Assembly: GCA_030446805.1 (NCBI GenBank)
Contig: JAUJMO010000003.1
Coordinates: 62,001-126,000 of the forward strand
Direction of reading: 5' to 3'
Origin: Caulobacteraceae bacterium
GTDB taxonomy: Bacteria; Pseudomonadota; Alphaproteobacteria; Caulobacterales; Caulobacteraceae
DNA: 64,000 nt
Below the pieces are notes generated by a model. The model worked only from the letters and a program-made list of their open reading frames with translations, was not told where the DNA came from and searched no databases. Made by a program: the position numbers and the translations under genes. Below are positions 17,897 to 27,479 of the stretch, in pieces (position 1 is the first letter of the stretch; each line of letters begins with the position of its first letter).

Positions 17897-19261
17897 TCAT
17901 ACCTCCAGCAGCAGCCGCTCCGGATCCTCCACCTGCTCCTTGAGGCGCACCAGGAAGGTCACCGCCTCCTTGCCGTCGACGATGCGGTGATCGTAGCTCA
18001 GCGCCAGATACATCATCGGCCGGATCTCCAGCTTGCCGCCGATCACCATGGGCCGTTCCTGGATCTTGTGCATGCCCAGGATGCCCGATTGCGGCGCGTT
18101 CAGGATGGGCGTCGACATCAGCGAGCCATAGACGCCGCCGTTGCTGATCGTGAACGTGCCGCCCTGCAGCTGATCTATGGTCAGGGCGCCGTCTCGCGCC
18201 TGCTTGCCCAAGGCGGCGATGGTCTTCTCCACCCCGGCGAAGGAGAGTTGGTCGGCGTCGCGCACCACCGGCACGACCAGACCCTTGTCCGACCCCACGG
18301 CTACGCCGATGTCGTAGAACTGCTTGTAGACGATGTCCGTGCCGTCGATCTCGGCGTTGACGGCCGGGATCTCCTTCAAGGCCGCCACCGCCGCCTTCAC
18401 GAAGAAGCTCATGAAGCCCAGCTTCACGCCGTGGCGCTTCTCGAAGCCGTCCTTGTACTGGTTGCGCAGCGCCATGACGTTGGTCATGTCCACTTCGTTG
18501 AAGGTGGTCAGCATGGCGGCGGTGTTCTGCGCCTCCTTCAGCCGGCGCGCGATGGTCTGGCGCAGGCGGCTCATCTTCACCCGCTCTTCCCGCGGCCCCG
18601 CCTCCCGGGGCTGGGGTTGGGCGCCCGGCGCCGCCGGAGCCTGCACAGGCGCAGGCGCCTGGGGCTGGCGCGTTTCCAGCGCGGCCAGGGCGTCCCCCTT
18701 GGTGATGCGCCCGTCCTTGCCCGAACCGGCGATGCCGGACGGTTCCAGGCCGTTTTCCGCTACGATGCGTTGCACGGAGGGCGACAGCGTGTCGTTGCGA
18801 GGCTGGGTCGCCGCCTGGGCCTGGGCCGTGACCTGGGCCTGCGGCAGCTCCGGCGCTTCCAGTTCCTTGTTGGGCAGGGCGGCCGCTTCCTGAGGCGTCG
18901 CTTGCTGCGTCTCCGGCTGATTCTCCCCGCCGGGCGCGAGGGCCGTGGGCGTGGTCGCCACCGAGGCAGGGGCGCCGCCGATCTGCGCGCCCGAGTTCCC
19001 CGCTCCGTTCGATCCGCCGCTCGCTCCCGCGCCCCCCAAGCGACCCAGCACCTGACCCGGCGTAACCGTGGCGCCCTCCTCGGCGGCGATCTCCGACAGG
19101 GTGCCGTCGGCGGGCGCCGCCACCTCCAGCCCCACCTTGTCCGTCTCCAGTTCGACGAGGATCTCGTCCTTCCTCACCGCCTCGCCCGCCTTCTTGGTCC
19201 AGCGGGCGACGGTGGCTTCGGAGACGGATTCACCGAGCGTGGGGACGAGAATGTCGGACAT
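17897..19261 (-). CDS. odhB: 2-oxoglutarate dehydrogenase E2 (dihydrolipoyl succinyltransferase)
   Basis: 454 residues, start ATG 19261 ([16 protein letters not shown]); a longer frame upstream is only the overlap with odhA. One lipoyl domain with lysine in [14 protein letters not shown], an Ala/Pro/Gln linker, a peripheral subunit-binding domain ([22 protein letters not shown] split by short spacers) and the catalytic acyltransferase domain ending in [14 protein letters not shown] with the active His and Asp. It transfers the succinyl group to CoA. The start lies two bases after the odhA stop. Confidence 0.96.
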   Translation of the reverse strand: MSDILVPTLGESVSEATVARWTKKAGEAVRKDEILVELETDKVGLEVAAPADGTLSEIAAEEGATVTPGQVLGRLGGAGASGGSNGAGNSGAQIGGAPASVATTPTALAPGGENQPETQQATPQEAAALPNKELEAPELPQAQVTAQAQAATQPRNDTLSPSVQRIVAENGLEPSGIAGSGKDGRITKGDALAALETRQPQAPAPVQAPAAPGAQPQPREAGPREERVKMSRLRQTIARRLKEAQNTAAMLTTFNEVDMTNVMALRNQYKDGFEKRHGVKLGFMSFFVKAAVAALKEIPAVNAEIDGTDIVYKQFYDIGVAVGSDKGLVVPVVRDADQLSFAGVEKTIAALGKQARDGALTIDQLQGGTFTISNGGVYGSLMSTPILNAPQSGILGMHKIQERPMVIGGKLEIRPMMYLALSYDHRIVDGKEAVTFLVRLKEQVEDPERLLLEV

Positions 19262-19263
19262 GG

Positions 19264-22206
19264 TCAGGCGAACGCCTCTTGGAGGAAGGTTTCGAGTTCT
19301 TTCTGGTGGCGGCTCATCAGCCCAGCCGCGGGGGAGGCCGAGGCCGGTCGGCCCACATAACGCGCCCGCTTGGCCCGGATCCGCAGCTTCTCCAGCGTCA
19401 GCTCGAGCCAGGGGTCGACAAAGGTCCAGCCTCCCATGTTGCGCGGCTCCTCCTGGCACCAGACCAGCTCGGCGTTCTTGAATCGCGCCAGTTCGGTGGA
19501 CAGCGACTTCATCGGCCAGGGATAAAATTGCTCAAGCCGCAACAGATAGACGTCGTCGACGCCCCGCCTCTCACGGTCGTCGAGCAGGTCGTAATAGACC
19601 TTGCCCGAGCACAGGATCACCCGGCGGACTTGATCGTCCGGACGCAAGCGGACCGTGGTGTTCTCCGGGTTCTTCTCCGCATCGTCCCAAAGCACGCGGT
19701 GGAACGACGAGCCCTCGGCCATGTCGGCCAGCTTGCTGGTCGCCTTCTTGTGGCGGAGCAGGCTCTTGGGCGTCATCAACACTAGGGGCTTGCGGAACGG
19801 CCGGTGGATCTGCCGTCGCAGGATGTGGAAATAGTTGGCCGGGGTGGAGCAGTAGGCCACCTGCATGTTGTCCTCGGCGCACAGCTGCAGGAAGCGCTCC
19901 AGTCGCGCGGAGCTGTGTTCCGGGCCCTGCCCCTCATAGCCGTGCGGCAGCAGCATGGTCAGGCCGCTCATGCGCAGCCACTTGCGTTCGCCGCTGGAGA
20001 TGAACTGGTCGATCACCACCTGGGCGCCGTTGGCGAAGTCGCCGAACTGCGCCTCCCACAGGACCAGGGTGTTCGGGTCGGCCAAGGTGTAGCCGTACTC
20101 GAAACCCAGCACCGCTTCTTCCGACAGCGCCGAGTCGATCACCTCGAAATGGGCCTGGCCCGCTCGCAGGTGGTTCAGCGGCGTGTAGACCGCCTCCGTG
20201 CTCTGATCGATAACGTGGCTGTGCCGTTGGCTGAAGGTCCCGCGCGCCGAGTCCTGGCCGGACAGCCGCACCGGAGAGCCCTCGTCCACCAGGGAAGCAA
20301 AGGCCAGATGCTCGGCCGTGGCCCAGTCGATCCCCGCGCCCGCCTCGATCGTGGCGCGCCGGCCCTCGAACACGCGCCGCAGGGTCCGGTGCGCGTCCAC
20401 GCCCTCGGGGATGGCCGTTAACTTGCGGCCGTAATCCCGGAGCTTTTCGGCCGGCACGGCGGTCTCGCCGCGCCGCTCTTCGCCGGCATCGCGGCCGAAG
20501 CCCGCCCACTCGCCGTCCAGCCAATCGGCCTTGTTCGGCTCCCAAGTCTTGCCGGCCTCGAACTCGGCGTCGAGGAAAGCCTCGAACTCACGCGTCCAAC
20601 TCTCGACCTGCTCGGCCGTGACAACGCCTTCCTGGGCCAGCCGTGCGGCGTAGAGCTCGCGCGTGGAGGGCTGGTCCTTGATCTTCCGGTACATCACCGG
20701 TTGGGTGAAGGTGGGGTCGTCACCCTCGTTGTGGCCGAACCGGCGATAGCAAAACACGTCCACCACCACGTCTTTGGCGAACTTCTGCCGGAACTCGGTG
20801 GCCACCCTGGCGGCGAACACCACCGCCTCAGGGTCGTCGCCGTTCACGTGGAAGATGGGCGCCTGGACCATCAGGGCCACATCCGAGGGATAGGGCGAAG
20901 AACGCGAATAGCGCGGGCTGGTGGTGAAGCCGATCTGGTTGTTGACGATCACATGAATGGTGCCGCCCGTGCGGTAGCCCTTTAGGCCCATCAGCGCGAA
21001 GCACTCCGCCACCACGCCCTGACCTGCAAAGGCGGCGTCGCCGTGCAGCAGCATGGGAATGACCTTGGAGCCGCCGCAGTCCGGCTCGTCCAGCCGGTCC
21101 ATGGTTTGCTTGGCGCGCGCCTTGCCGAGCACCACCGGGTTGACGATCTCCAGGTGGCTCGGGTTGGCCGTCAACGAGAGGTGGACGCGCCGGCCGTCGA
21201 ATTCCCGGTCCGAGCTGGCCCCCAGGTGGTATTTGACGTCACCCGAGCCCTCGATGTCGGACGGTTGGGACGAGCCGCCCTGGAACTCGTGGAAGATGGC
21301 GCGGTAGGGCTTGCCCATGACCCCGGCCAGCACGTTCAGCCGCCCGCGGTGGGGCATGCCCACGACGATCTGGTCCACGCCCATGGCGCCGCCGCGCTTG
21401 ATGACCTGCTCCAGGGCGGGAACCACCGCCTCGCCGCCGTCCAGACCGAAACGCTTGGTGCCGGGGAAGCGCCGGTGCAGGAAGCGCTCGAAGCCTTCCG
21501 TTTCGATCAGCTTGTGCAGGATGGCGACCTTGCCTTCGGGCGTGAAGGTGATCTCCTTGTCCCGGCCCTCGATCCGCTCCTGGATCCAGGCCTTCTCGAC
21601 GGGGTCTGCGATGTGCATGTACTGCACGCCGACGGAGCCGCAGTAGGTCCGGCGCAGGATGCTCAGGATTTCGCGAAGCGTCGCGTTCTCCAGCCCCAGG
21701 GTGCCGTCGATGAAGACCGGCCGGTCGTAGTCGGCTTCCGAGAAGCCGTAGGTGGCGGGATCGAGCTCTTCATAGAGCCCCGGCTTTTCGATCCCGAGCG
21801 GGTCGAGATTAGCCGCCAGGTGACCGCGGATGCGATAGGCGCGGATCAGCATGAAAGCGCGCACGCTGTCCTTGGCCGCCGCATGGACCTGCTCCGGCGA
21901 GGCCGTCGGCTGCTGGGCTTCGATCTGCCTGGCGACCTTGGCCTGGACTGCCGGGGCCGCAGGCCATTGGCCGTCGAAGGCGGCCGTCAGCTCGTCGCGG
22001 TGCGCGCCGACCTTGTTGCGCGCCCAGTCGGGCTGTGGCTTGGGCTGCTCGCGCAGCGTCTCGAAAAAGGCGCGCCAGGACGGCTCCACGCTGTTCGGAT
22101 CGCGGCCATAGGCCTCGAACAACCCGTCGATGTAGGCGGCGTTGCCGCCGTAAAGGAAGGCGGTCTCCTCGAAGATCTGCCTCAGATGCCCGCCGTCGTC
22201 CGCCAT
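19264..22206 (-). CDS. odhA: 2-oxoglutarate dehydrogenase E1 component
   Basis: 980 residues. Thiamine diphosphate enzyme that decarboxylates 2-oxoglutarate in the TCA cycle. The short N-terminal E2-binding segment ([20 protein letters not shown]) is followed by [16 protein letters not shown], the ThDP motif [13 protein letters not shown] ... [24 protein letters not shown], and the C-terminal [21 protein letters not shown] and [10 protein letters not shown] blocks. All parts expected of a full E1o are present. A perfect 10-bp inverted repeat lies just upstream (22255-22277). Confidence 0.97.
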   Translation of the reverse strand: MADDGGHLRQIFEETAFLYGGNAAYIDGLFEAYGRDPNSVEPSWRAFFETLREQPKPQPDWARNKVGAHRDELTAAFDGQWPAAPAVQAKVARQIEAQQPTASPEQVHAAAKDSVRAFMLIRAYRIRGHLAANLDPLGIEKPGLYEELDPATYGFSEADYDRPVFIDGTLGLENATLREILSILRRTYCGSVGVQYMHIADPVEKAWIQERIEGRDKEITFTPEGKVAILHKLIETEGFERFLHRRFPGTKRFGLDGGEAVVPALEQVIKRGGAMGVDQIVVGMPHRGRLNVLAGVMGKPYRAIFHEFQGGSSQPSDIEGSGDVKYHLGASSDREFDGRRVHLSLTANPSHLEIVNPVVLGKARAKQTMDRLDEPDCGGSKVIPMLLHGDAAFAGQGVVAECFALMGLKGYRTGGTIHVIVNNQIGFTTSPRYSRSSPYPSDVALMVQAPIFHVNGDDPEAVVFAARVATEFRQKFAKDVVVDVFCYRRFGHNEGDDPTFTQPVMYRKIKDQPSTRELYAARLAQEGVVTAEQVESWTREFEAFLDAEFEAGKTWEPNKADWLDGEWAGFGRDAGEERRGETAVPAEKLRDYGRKLTAIPEGVDAHRTLRRVFEGRRATIEAGAGIDWATAEHLAFASLVDEGSPVRLSGQDSARGTFSQRHSHVIDQSTEAVYTPLNHLRAGQAHFEVIDSALSEEAVLGFEYGYTLADPNTLVLWEAQFGDFANGAQVVIDQFISSGERKWLRMSGLTMLLPHGYEGQGPEHSSARLERFLQLCAEDNMQVAYCSTPANYFHILRRQIHRPFRKPLVLMTPKSLLRHKKATSKLADMAEGSSFHRVLWDDAEKNPENTTVRLRPDDQVRRVILCSGKVYYDLLDDRERRGVDDVYLLRLEQFYPWPMKSLSTELARFKNAELVWCQEEPRNMGGWTFVDPWLELTLEKLRIRAKRARYVGRPASASPAAGLMSRHQKELETFLQEAFA

Positions 22207-22254
22207 GACCCACCTCGACGGCTCAACAAAGCAGCGAACCGCACGCTCAACATA

Positions 22255-22277
22255 GTGCGCAACGGTTCGTTGCGCAC
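22255..22277. promoter_or_regulatory. Perfect 10-bp inverted repeat between sucD and odhA
   Basis: GTGCGCAACG-gtt-CGTTGCGCAC, both arms exact. It lies 49 bases upstream of the odhA start and 17 bases after the sucD stop codon. It may be a short terminator or attenuator after sucD, or an operator ahead of odhA; the lack of a following T-run on either strand makes a simple intrinsic terminator less likely. Confidence 0.7.
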
Positions 22278-22294
22278 ACCCAACTTCAGCCTGT

Positions 22295-23182
22295 TCAGCC
22301 CTTCAGGACGTCGACCAGGGTCTGGCCCAGGGCCGCCGGCGAAGGCGACACGCGAATGCCCGCCGCCTCCATGGCCGCCGTCTTGTCGCCGGCCCCGCCC
22401 TTGCCGCCGCTGATGATGGCGCCCGCGTGGCCCATGCGACGCCCCGGAGGCGCGGTCACGCCGGCGATGAAGCCCACCATGGGCTTGCTGCGGCCGCGGT
22501 TCTTCTCGTCGGCGATGAACTGGGCGGCGTCCTCCTCGGCCGAGCCCCCGATCTCGCCGATCATGATGATCGACTGGGTCTCGTCGTCAGCCAAGAACAT
22601 CTCCAGGACGTCGATGAACTCGGTCCCCTTCACCGGGTCGCCGCCGATGCCCACCGCTGTGGTCTGGCCCAGCCCCGCGCCCGTGGTCTGGAACACCGCC
22701 TCATAGGTCAGAGTGCCCGAGCGGGAGACCACCCCCACCGAGCCCTTGGAGAAGATCGAGCCCGGCATGATGCCGATCTTGCACTGGTCGGGCGTCAGCA
22801 CGCCCGGGCAGTTGGGGCCGATCAGCCGGCTCTTCGATCCGCACAGCGCCCGCTTGACCCGCACCATGTCCATCACCGGGATGCCCTCGGTGATGCAGAT
22901 GATCAGGGGCACCTCGGCGTCGATGGCCTCCAGGATGGCGTCGGCCGCGAAGGGCGGCGGAACATAGATCTGGCTGGCCGTGGCGCCCGTCTTCTGCACG
23001 GCCTCCTGCACGCTGTCGAACACGGGCACGTCGTCCAGCACGGTGGAGCCGCCCTTTCCGGGCGTGACCCCGCCCACGACCTGAGTGCCGTAGGCCAGCG
23101 CCTGTTGGGTGTGGAAGGTGCCCTGGGATCCGGTGATCCCTTGGGTGATCACCCGAGTGTTGCGGTCGACGAGAATGGACAT
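22295..23182 (-). CDS. sucD: Succinyl-CoA synthetase alpha subunit
   Basis: 295 residues from ATG 23182 ([18 protein letters not shown]). Together with SucC it makes succinate, CoA and ATP/GTP from succinyl-CoA. Features: CoA-binding [31 protein letters not shown], and the phosphorylated His in [15 protein letters not shown]. It is unusual in lying apart from sucC: the secreted-protein gene and a gene-poor stretch separate them. The frame upstream of the ATG is out of family and not counted. Confidence 0.96.
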   Translation of the reverse strand: MSILVDRNTRVITQGITGSQGTFHTQQALAYGTQVVGGVTPGKGGSTVLDDVPVFDSVQEAVQKTGATASQIYVPPPFAADAILEAIDAEVPLIICITEGIPVMDMVRVKRALCGSKSRLIGPNCPGVLTPDQCKIGIMPGSIFSKGSVGVVSRSGTLTYEAVFQTTGAGLGQTTAVGIGGDPVKGTEFIDVLEMFLADDETQSIIMIGEIGGSAEEDAAQFIADEKNRGRSKPMVGFIAGVTAPPGRRMGHAGAIISGGKGGAGDKTAAMEAAGIRVSPSPAALGQTLVDVLKG

Positions 23183-23195
23183 GAGGTGTTCGGTC

Positions 23196-23798
23196 TCAGA
23201 GCTTGATGGTGCTGTAGCTGATGACGGCGGCGCCTTGCGACGGCGCCACATCGACGGAGATGACGGTTCCGGGGCCCAGCTTGGGCGCGAGCTCGCGGAG
23301 CTCGCCGGCCTCGATCGGAGTGCGCCGCCCGTCCGCGGACAGGTGGTGGCGGAACGAACGCATGCCGTCCTCGCCCGCGACCGCCGGCTGGCCGGCCCAG
23401 GCCTGCGCCTGACGCAGGACGACGGCGAACTCCGCGGGCTTGAAAGCCACGGCGCACATCTGGAAGGGCGCCGGGCGGGCGGCCGACTTCAACTCGCCCT
23501 CCCCGGCGAAGAACATGCCGAAGCCGCCGCCGCCCAGGGCCTTGGCCCGGATGGTCTTCTTGTTGAGCTTGGCGTCCTTGCTGGGGATCGGGATCGGAAA
23601 GGGCATCCTGGACCAGCCCTGGACCTCCGGCGCCGTGATCGTGCGCGCATAGATCCCGCCGTTGTCCGCGCACACCCGCTTCCACAAGCCGAACAGCTCG
23701 GGGGTCTGCGCCGTCTGGGCCGAGGCCGGAGCGCCCAGCAGCAGGGCGCAGCCCGCCGCCGCGGCCAAAGCCCGCCCCGTGTTCCCAAAAGACACCAT
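23196..23798 (-). CDS. Secreted protein of unknown function
   Basis: 200 residues from ATG 23798, with a signal peptide ending ASA-QTAQ at about residue 27. The mature part has two cysteines (KRVCADNGG and QMCAVAF), which could pair in the periplasm, and ends in a beta-rich [20 protein letters not shown]-like region. No family was recognised. Its stop lies 13 bases before the sucD start, so it is probably co-transcribed with sucD. The frame runs further upstream but the signal peptide fixes the start. Confidence 0.7.
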   Translation of the reverse strand: MVSFGNTGRALAAAAGCALLLGAPASAQTAQTPELFGLWKRVCADNGGIYARTITAPEVQGWSRMPFPIPIPSKDAKLNKKTIRAKALGGGGFGMFFAGEGELKSAARPAPFQMCAVAFKPAEFAVVLRQAQAWAGQPAVAGEDGMRSFRHHLSADGRRTPIEAGELRELAPKLGPGTVISVDVAPSQGAAVISYSTIKL

Positions 23799-24669
23799 GC
23801 CCCAGCGCTTAGCGTACCCGCGCCGTGCTGCAAACCCGCAGGGTCGCATGGTGTCCGGACTGCGCCGGGACGGAGTTAGAAGTTCGTGGCGAGCGCCACG
23901 TACGGGCGGCCAGCTCGGCGAAGCGACTCCGGGGGGCCGACGTCGGCGTATGACGAAGAAAGGCAGGCGGTTGCCGCCCCAGCGACGGCTTCGGCGCCCA
24001 CCAGGGTCGCTTGGCGGGCGCGGGCGCAGGATTGACGCTGACCAGAGCCGAGGCCGGTTCACGCAGCCGCCCGCTGCGCATGAACAACAAGCCGTTTTTC
24101 AACGCCTTCCCGGCCGCCTTCCCGGCGGGCCCCAGGGCCTCGAATACCGACTCTGCGCCCAGGTCCGACGCCGCCATGCTGCAGGAGCGGCCGGCGGGGT
24201 GATCGCCCGCCGCGGGCGCCGCGATGCTCTGCACGAGCAGCTCGCCATGAGGCGCTGGGATGATTCAGGCCTTACGAACGGCATGGTTCGCCTGGGCTTC
24301 ACGTGCCCTGCTTCGTTCGAGCACCCCCCGCATGCTGTTCGGAACTGCCAAGGAGTCGAAGAGTCCGCCCTGGCCCAGCAGACCGCCCTTGCCCCAGGCG
24401 CGACGTCTTCCGCCGACACGGGGTGGTAGACAGGATCGAACGATCGCCAGCCCTCCCTCTCGGCGCTCGCCCCCAGATCGGCCCCTCCGCTCGCAAAGCA
24501 GGATGAACCAGCGCGCGAAGTCCGCGGCCAGACGCTCGTCACCTTCGACCCGCGGCGAACCCGCCGAGAAATGAAGATGCTCGAGCCGCCCGGCGGCGGC
24601 GGCGGCGCGGCGACCTCGAACGGCGAACCCAGTAGGGCCGCGCCGTGATCGCCAGCGCCCGCACCCTCA
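23799..24669. other. Gene-poor 0.87-kb stretch between sucC and the secreted protein gene
   Basis: No open frame here combines a plausible start, family similarity and Caulobacterales-like codon use. Candidate frames on both strands are rich in Arg/Ser/Pro, as expected of shadow reading of GC-rich DNA. A minus-strand segment (about 24040-24180) with LGPAGKAAGKALKNGLLF looks slightly protein-like and may be a decayed gene. No tRNA or other structured RNA was recognised. Confidence 0.5.
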
Positions 24670-25869
24670 TCAGCCGCCCTGGCGCACCGCGGCCACGATC
24701 TTCTCCGCCCCGTCGGCCAGATCGTCGGCGGCGATCACGTTCAGCCCAGACTCCCGCAGGATCTGCTTGCCGAGGTCCACGTTGGTGCCCTCCAGCCGCA
24801 CCACCAGCGGGACCTGCAGGCCCACTTCCTTCACGGCCGCGATCACGCCTTCCGCGATGATGTCGCAGCGCATGATGCCGCCAAATATGTTGACCAGGAT
24901 GCCCTTTACGTTCTCGTCGGCGGTGATGATCTTGAAGGCGGCCGTGACCTTCTCCTTGGACGCGCCCCCGCCCACGTCCAGAAAGTTGGCCGGCTCCGCG
25001 CCGTAGAGCTTGATGATGTCCATGGTGGCCATGGCCAGGCCGGCCCCGTTGACCATACAGCCGATTTCGCCGTCCAAAGCGATGTAGCTGAGGTCGTATT
25101 TGGAGGCCTCGATCTCCTTGTCGTCCTCCTCCGTGACGTCACGCAGCGCGCGCACGTCCTCGTGGCGGTAGAGCGCGTTGGGGTCGAAGCCCACCTTGGC
25201 GTCCAGCACGATCACCTTGCCGGCGCCGTCCACCAGCAGGGGATTGACCTCGAGCATGGCCATGTCCTTGGCGATGAACGCCGCATAAAGCTGGCCCAGC
25301 ACCCGGGCCGCCTGCTTGGCCGTGTCTCCCTCCAGCCCGAGCGCGGCCGCCAGCGACCGGCCGTGGTGGGGCATGACGCCCGTGGCGGGGTCGATCTGGA
25401 CCGTGACGATCTTCTCCGGCGTGGAGTGGGCGACCTCCTCGATGTCCATGCCGCCCTCGGTCGAGGCGATCACGGCCACCTTGCTGGTCTCACGGTCCAC
25501 CAGGAGCGAGAGGTAGAGCTCGCGCGCGATGTCGGCGCCTTCTTCGATGTAGAGGCGGTTGACCTGCTTGCCCTTGGGACCGGTCTGGACGGTGACCAGG
25601 GTGCGGCCCAGCATCTCCTCGGCGTTCCTGCGCACCTCCTCGACCGACTTGACCACGCGCACGCCGCCCTTGGCTTCGGGTCCAAGGCCTTCGAACTTGC
25701 CTTTGCCGCGCCCGCCCGCGTGGATCTGGCTCTTGACCACATACACCGGCCCGCCCAGCGCCTGGGCCGCGCGCTCCGCCTCCTCGGGCGTGAACGCCGC
25801 CTGGCCGCGGGGCACGGGCACGCCGAACTGGCGCAGCAGTTCCTTGGCCTGGTGTTCGTGGATGTTCAT
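24670..25869 (-). CDS. sucC: Succinyl-CoA synthetase beta subunit
   Basis: 399 residues, full length. ATP-grasp subunit: N-terminal [34 protein letters not shown] for nucleotide binding, LEVNPLLV with metal ligands, and the C-terminal [15 protein letters not shown] plus [15 protein letters not shown]. It forms the heterodimer or heterotetramer with SucD. Read in the same direction as sucD, odhA, odhB and lpdA, but separated from sucD by about 1.5 kb. Confidence 0.97.
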   Translation of the reverse strand: MNIHEHQAKELLRQFGVPVPRGQAAFTPEEAERAAQALGGPVYVVKSQIHAGGRGKGKFEGLGPEAKGGVRVVKSVEEVRRNAEEMLGRTLVTVQTGPKGKQVNRLYIEEGADIARELYLSLLVDRETSKVAVIASTEGGMDIEEVAHSTPEKIVTVQIDPATGVMPHHGRSLAAALGLEGDTAKQAARVLGQLYAAFIAKDMAMLEVNPLLVDGAGKVIVLDAKVGFDPNALYRHEDVRALRDVTEEDDKEIEASKYDLSYIALDGEIGCMVNGAGLAMATMDIIKLYGAEPANFLDVGGGASKEKVTAAFKIITADENVKGILVNIFGGIMRCDIIAEGVIAAVKEVGLQVPLVVRLEGTNVDLGKQILRESGLNVIAADDLADGAEKIVAAVRQGG

Positions 25870-25934
25870 GGAGGACCGCCGGGCTGGAAAAGACTGGCGG
25901 ACCTATAGGCGGACCCCTGCCGCCCGCGCAACGC

Positions 25935-27263
25935 TCACGCCTCCACCCAATCCCGCTTCAGGGTGCGCGAAGCCGCCACGAACAGCAGGGACGCCAGGAG
26001 GTAGAACCCAAGCCCGCTATAGATGGCGTAGCGCAGGCTTTCCTCGCCGAAGCGCGGGGCCATCATGTCCGACGCCCAGCCGAAGTAGTAGAGCCCGCCA
26101 GCGATCCCCAGCAGGTTGTTGATCAACAGGAACATGGCCGAGACGGTCGAGCGCATGGCCGACGATCCCAGGTGCTGCACCGCCGTCAGGATCGGCCCCA
26201 GCCATGCCAGGTTCAGTCCCGTCGGGATCAACCACAGCAGAAAGGCCGCCGTGCGGCTGTCGGTGTTCACCGCCAGGAAGAAGATCGGCATGGCGATGAC
26301 GAAAGCCGCGGCCGGGACCAGCGGATAGGCGCTTCGGCTTCGTCCACCGAACTTGTCCGCCACCGCGCCGCCGCCCCAGATTCCCACCATGCCGCCCATA
26401 AATGCGATCGCCGCATAGAAGATGGAGGTTTCCGTCAGCGACATCTCGAAGCTGCGCGCGAAGAAGGACGGCAGCCAGAAAGCCACTCCGTAGCCGCACA
26501 CCGACGATGACGCCGCGCCCAGCGCCAGCAGCCAGAAGCTGGGCTTGGGCAGCACCGTTGCGGCGACCCGGCCGAACGCTGGAGCCACGATCTCCGCGGC
26601 TGGCGCATTGGTCAGGGGACCTCCCGGCCCATCGTCGACCGGCTGGGCCGGCGTCTCCCACCCGCCCCGCCGAGGATCGCGCACAGTCAGCTTGAAAAGG
26701 GGCGCGAGCACCAAGCCGGCGGCGCCGACCACCAGAAAGGCGAAGCGCCAGTCCACCTGGGCCGCCAGCAATCCGCCAAACAGCGTTCCCGCCGCCGTCC
26801 CGATCGGAATGCCGAAGCTGTAAGCGGCCAGCGCCCGCGCCCGCTGCTTGGCCGGAAAGTAGTCGGCGATCAGAGAATAGGATGGAGCCACGCCGCCCGC
26901 CTCGCCCACGCCCACGCCCATGCGCGCCAGGAACAGGTGCCAGAACCCCGTGGCCGTGCCGCACAGCATGGTGAAGGCGCTCCACACGGTGAGCGCGCCC
27001 GTGATGATCCAAGTGCGACTGCGCCGGTCCGCCAGCCAGGCGATCGGCACGGCCAGGGTGGAATACACCACTGCAAAGGCCACTCCGCCCATCAGTCCGA
27101 GCTGAGTGTCGCTCAGCCCCAAGTCGCGTTTGATGGGGATCGCCAGGATGCCCAGGATCTGCCGGTCCAGGAAGTTGAAGGTGTAGACCAGCACCAGCAG
27201 GAGCAGGACGTAAAGGCGGTAGCCCCGGGTGGGCTCCGGCTGCGAAGCGGAGGCGTGGGTCAT
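25935..27263 (-). CDS. Major facilitator superfamily transporter (spinster-like)
   Basis: 442 residues with twelve predicted helices. Motifs: YTFNFLDRQILGIL in helix 1, the MFS motif A-like AWLADRRSR between helices 2 and 3, and RMGVGVGEAGGVAPSYSLIADYFP in the helix 4-5 region, all typical of the Spns-like branch. Substrates of this branch are diverse and the sequence does not decide. The gene lies 217 bases downstream of a TonB-dependent receptor on the same strand, so the pair may move one compound across outer and inner membranes. Confidence 0.87.
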   Translation of the reverse strand: MTHASASQPEPTRGYRLYVLLLLVLVYTFNFLDRQILGILAIPIKRDLGLSDTQLGLMGGVAFAVVYSTLAVPIAWLADRRSRTWIITGALTVWSAFTMLCGTATGFWHLFLARMGVGVGEAGGVAPSYSLIADYFPAKQRARALAAYSFGIPIGTAAGTLFGGLLAAQVDWRFAFLVVGAAGLVLAPLFKLTVRDPRRGGWETPAQPVDDGPGGPLTNAPAAEIVAPAFGRVAATVLPKPSFWLLALGAASSSVCGYGVAFWLPSFFARSFEMSLTETSIFYAAIAFMGGMVGIWGGGAVADKFGGRSRSAYPLVPAAAFVIAMPIFFLAVNTDSRTAAFLLWLIPTGLNLAWLGPILTAVQHLGSSAMRSTVSAMFLLINNLLGIAGGLYYFGWASDMMAPRFGEESLRYAIYSGLGFYLLASLLFVAASRTLKRDWVEA

Positions 27264-27305
27264 CCTGTTCTTCTAGGCTGGGCGCGGCGAGCGCACAGCC
27301 CCCCT

Positions 27306-27422
27306 CCCGCTCTCCCCGGTGGAGGCCGGGGTCCATGACTGGAGCAGGCGCGAACGTCGGAGTTCGCCCCCTTCGAAGCCGGCCGCCGGCAGATGGGCCA
27401 CGGCTTTCGCCGGGAGAGCGGG
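27306..27422. repeat. REP-like inverted repeat between receptor and MFS genes
   Basis: Arms CCCGCTCTCCCCGG (27306-27319) and CCGGGAGAGCGGG (27410-27422) are inverted copies with one base difference. The left arm contains a perfect hairpin CCCCGG-tggagg-CCGGGG (27314-27331) followed by GTCCA, a form that resembles dispersed intergenic palindromes of alphaproteobacteria. It could attenuate transcription between the two genes. Confidence 0.5.
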
Positions 27423-27479
27423 AACGGGAAGCGTTCCGACCCGCTCTCAGCCACGCGGCTCACCCGCTGCGTCCGCCGC

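Noticed and set aside
20845-20860. GTTCACGTGGAAG in odhA as another parS
   Set aside because: Only the central CACGTG and a few flanking bases fit; no palindrome beyond the core and far from parAB.
23662-24542. Open frames of 140-255 codons in the sucC-sucD region
   Set aside because: No family similarity, biased Arg/Ser/Pro content and poor start signals on both strands.
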